NCBI GenBank assembly: GCA_020466095.1
Contig: CM035807.1
Coordinates: forward strand, 107,939,406 to 108,003,405
Reading direction: 5' to 3'
Length of the DNA: 64,000 nucleotides
DNA from: Chlorops oryzae
Taxonomy: Eukaryota; Arthropoda; Insecta; Diptera; Chloropidae
The notes under the pieces are model-generated. The model was not told where the DNA came from. It did not search any database and saw nothing but the letters and a program-made list of their open reading frames with translations. Both the position numbers and the translations under genes were made by a program. Below, piece after piece: positions 61,132 to 64,000 of this stretch (position 1 is its first letter; every line of letters starts with the position of its first letter).

Positions 61132-64000
61132 TTGGTTTAAGATTTTAGAAGATACTGCTTTAAAAGTAGCTTCTCGGCATCTTAAATTGTCTTATCTTTC
61201 TGCAGTGTGGGACACATAAATATTACAGATGTCAAGATAATTTTGTTTTCCAAACAATGTTTGCGAGTCGACTTGAGATAGCCGAGAGATGCTTGAGCGA
61301 TTCACAACTTTGGAGTTTTTACTCCGCCTCAAAAGTTTTGGTCGTGCAGTTTGAACGTACATTAGTCTCAAAGAAGGTTACAAATTTAAGTTTAAGTTTA
61401 AGAAGCTTTCTTTAAGAGATATTTAACCAGTGCGGGCCCTTGAAATCCATTAATATTGCTTGCATAACTGCCCTGCTGAAATTGCAACTAGTATCCAACT
61501 ACTCCCTGGCTAGTCGCAAGTATACCAGTGCTATTGCTGGTTAAAATTTTTAGCTGATTTAATATTTAGTTTTTCTAAGAGTAGGTGGGCCTCTTGTGAG
61601 TTAGTTCAGGGGAAATGTTCTACTTGGTATAGTGAAATACAAAATTCTCCCTTCATAGATCTCATTCAGGTCAGCACAACCTTTCCGTTCCGTTTTGAAC
61701 TGTGAATATAATTAGGGTGACCACAAATTTAAATTCAAAAACAGAACAAGAGTGGTTTGTATGTTTTTTTTTTTTTTTTAAAAAAAAGCTAAAATTAAGG
61801 AATACTTGGAAACGTATACTTATCGTAAACACTTAACCACTATACCCTATGCTAGAGATGGGCGCGGGTCTAATGTTTGAGGCCCGGCCCGGCACGAACA
61901 CAAATCGAGCACTTCGAACAAAGCCCGGCCCGCACGAATATATTTGATTAAAAGCCCGGCCCGGCCCGAAAATAAATAGAATTAAATCTCACACTCTCGT
62001 TTTAGAAGGTTTTATTACGCATATTATATGCATATATACTACATAGGTACATTATATACATTTAGGTTGAATGAAACATCATGGAAAAATATCGAACTCA
62101 TTTTGATATTTTGGCTGACTTATGAATCAATAACTAATCGTGTCGATGTATAACCTGCATTTTTTTTTTTTACTAACACCATATATAATTATAATATAAT
62201 AATATAAGGAATGCTTGCATAAAAACTCACCTTAGCAACATGTTGATAACGATGCATTATTACGACTTCTGCTTCATGCAACACGAAGGAATTAAAGAGA
62301 AGCGTGACTGCGCGAAAAACTTATGCGCATGCAAACGCACACACTCAACCGAATTTACTAATCGAACTAATCACTCCGCGAACCGACACTCCCGAAAACC
62401 AACCGATCACACGCGCGGTCAGAAAAAGACTAAGAATCATATAGAACTATCCCAGCATACTATTCATTTGTTTCCAAGTAATTTTCCAATTCTTTTCCAA
62501 GCATAAATGTGTGTATGTATGTGCTATATTAAATTCGCAAAACTTTCCCAAACGCTTTCCAAATGTGTTTGGGAAACGTTGAATTTCTCAAGTATTTCTC
62601 AAGATTACATACATATGTATACAATATATTTTATTTTAACATTTTTTGCTTATTTTGTACTTTCAAACATCATGAAAAATGTAAGTAAAAAACTTTATTT
62701 TTCAAGTCATTTGCAAATTCTTGTGAATTTATATTGGAATGGAGAAACAAAATTTTTCTAGGTATTACACACGTACGCACAAACGCAGTGCTAATCGGTT
62801 TTAAAAATTATCTTCATTTAATTCTTCACCTATACGCATTTGAAAACAACAGTAAAATTCAAAACAATAAAGAACATACGATGATGCGTGCATTCACAGA
62901 AAAACACAGGAACAACAACACAAGAAAGCCAACCAAAAATATCGAATGTTTTAGTGCACTCACTGATATACATACATACATATAAGCGAGCTCGCTGTTT
63001 TGGTTTTGGAAAAGCAAAGCAGAAGAGGCTTCGTAGTGAACAAGCACAGTTCAGTATTTGCTTTGCAAAAACAAAATGCATACAATGCACGCTCTCTCTC
63101 TCGCTTGATTCAAATGCGAAGCATTTTAATCGCTCTTTTTGTTTTGCAAGCCTTGTTCTCTTCACTAGATCATTTGTTGTCATTGAAAGGCAAGCATATG
63201 TATGCATGTATTTGTGCAGGGCTCTAATACGCATTGACAGTCTGGACACCTGCTTTTGTGATTTGCATTGGCGGTTTTTAGTTTTCTATTGTCAATCGCG
63301 CGAGAAGTTACGTTTGGTTTTTCGAGTTCGGTTCGTACACAGTCCAGCCAACGTGATCTTTTACTTTTTTCTATTCGATTAAAACGACAACGTCGCGAGT
63401 CACCATCATCACCTGCATAACTCCGCAAGACCCCCCTTCATCAGCATTGTAATGCATTAACAAGGTACGTGGCCGTTTACTCTATATTTTGCCTTATCCT
63501 TTTGTCGAACTTTCTGGTCGCGAGACCATGTCGCTGTTTAGATTAGGAGAGCACATGAGAGTGACAGAGAGGAAAGACATTCCATCTCGGTCATTCTCAT
63601 GTGTTTCTTTCCAGTGTCTCGCGTTTTGTCTCCCTGTTTAAACGGGGACCATTTACTAAGCTGAAATTGCAACAGCTTGATTTATTCACAGCTGCAAGAC
63701 ATTCCTTGCCAAACTCATTTCCTCACAATCAGTCACTTATCGAAATTTTAAATAAAGCGCTCAGTTACAATGTTTCAGGTTGATTGATTTTGATATTTTT
63801 ATGCATTTTCCTGAATGGTAGGTGAACGGCCTTTGGGGAAGTTTCGCAAAACTTAAAGGAGAAAAGCTTTCAAAAACTTTCTATGAAAAATTAGAGTCTA
63901 TAAATATGAATTCAATTAGGTTAATATTTAAATTTATTGATATGAACTTTCAATTGACTGCAATGTCCTTAAAGCTTAAAAGCGCATAGCGAACGGCCAA
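61132..64000. other. upstream region of the LRR gene; no supported gene
   Basis: 61852-61985 carries a GGGCGCGGGTC end and GCCCGGCCCGG repeats, possibly one end of a hAT-type element with no partner visible. 62870-63480 is denser in overlapping open frames on both strands, none recognisable. A CAAG|GTACGTGG donor-like site near 63463 after GC-richer sequence could close a 5' non-coding exon of a gene beyond the window. Nothing more can be supported. Confidence 0.4.

Noticed and set aside
62830..63382. Overlapping 139- and 164-codon frames on opposite strands
   Set aside because: They overlap each other, are rich in Cys/Phe or Lys/Arg, and no splice pattern or domain supports either.

Overview
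The window looks like nuclear DNA of a higher fly (brachyceran Diptera). It is very AT-rich, has long non-coding stretches, small GT-AG introns, fly-type mini-me elements carrying (GTCY)n runs, tRNA-derived SINEs and many short inverted-repeat transposons. The species cannot be named. A bubblegum-type gene with an adjacent paralogue matches what I recall of the Drosophila bgm / double-bubble pair.

Layout. 1-30 kb: no convincing protein gene. It holds a mariner 3' fragment (1-204), a MITE with a 9-bp target duplication (1142-1373), two mini-me copies (one split by a polyadenylated retroposon), foldback families A, B, C, D and a piggyBac-like relic, SINEs and simple repeats. 30.5-31.3 kb: seven ~113-bp tandem units, each with a TATCGATA (DRE) motif. 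32.3-36.9 kb: bubblegum orthologue, 9 coding exons, 666 aa. 37-50 kb: further MITEs, several nested. 51.0-53.4 kb: second ACSBG paralogue, 6 exons, with a one-base frameshift. 54.3-58.3 kb: third ACSBG paralogue, 6 exons, 691 aa, open throughout but with eroded AMP-binding motifs; its fourth intron holds a Himar1-like mariner. 58.4-61.1 kb (minus strand): a leucine-rich-repeat type I membrane protein, convergent with the third ACSBG gene. 61.1-64 kb: no supported gene.

Function. The three ACSBG genes lie head to tail and share five intron positions, so they are a tandem family of very-long-chain acyl-CoA synthetases. Copy 1 looks fully functional, copy 2 has complete motifs but a frameshift, and copy 3 looks like a catalytically altered derivative. 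The LRR gene is unrelated in function and shares only the convergent 3' junction. A recurring theme is that inverted-repeat elements here often contain an expanded internal minisatellite.

All coordinates, exon joins and motifs were read by eye. Family names rest on recognition, not database search.
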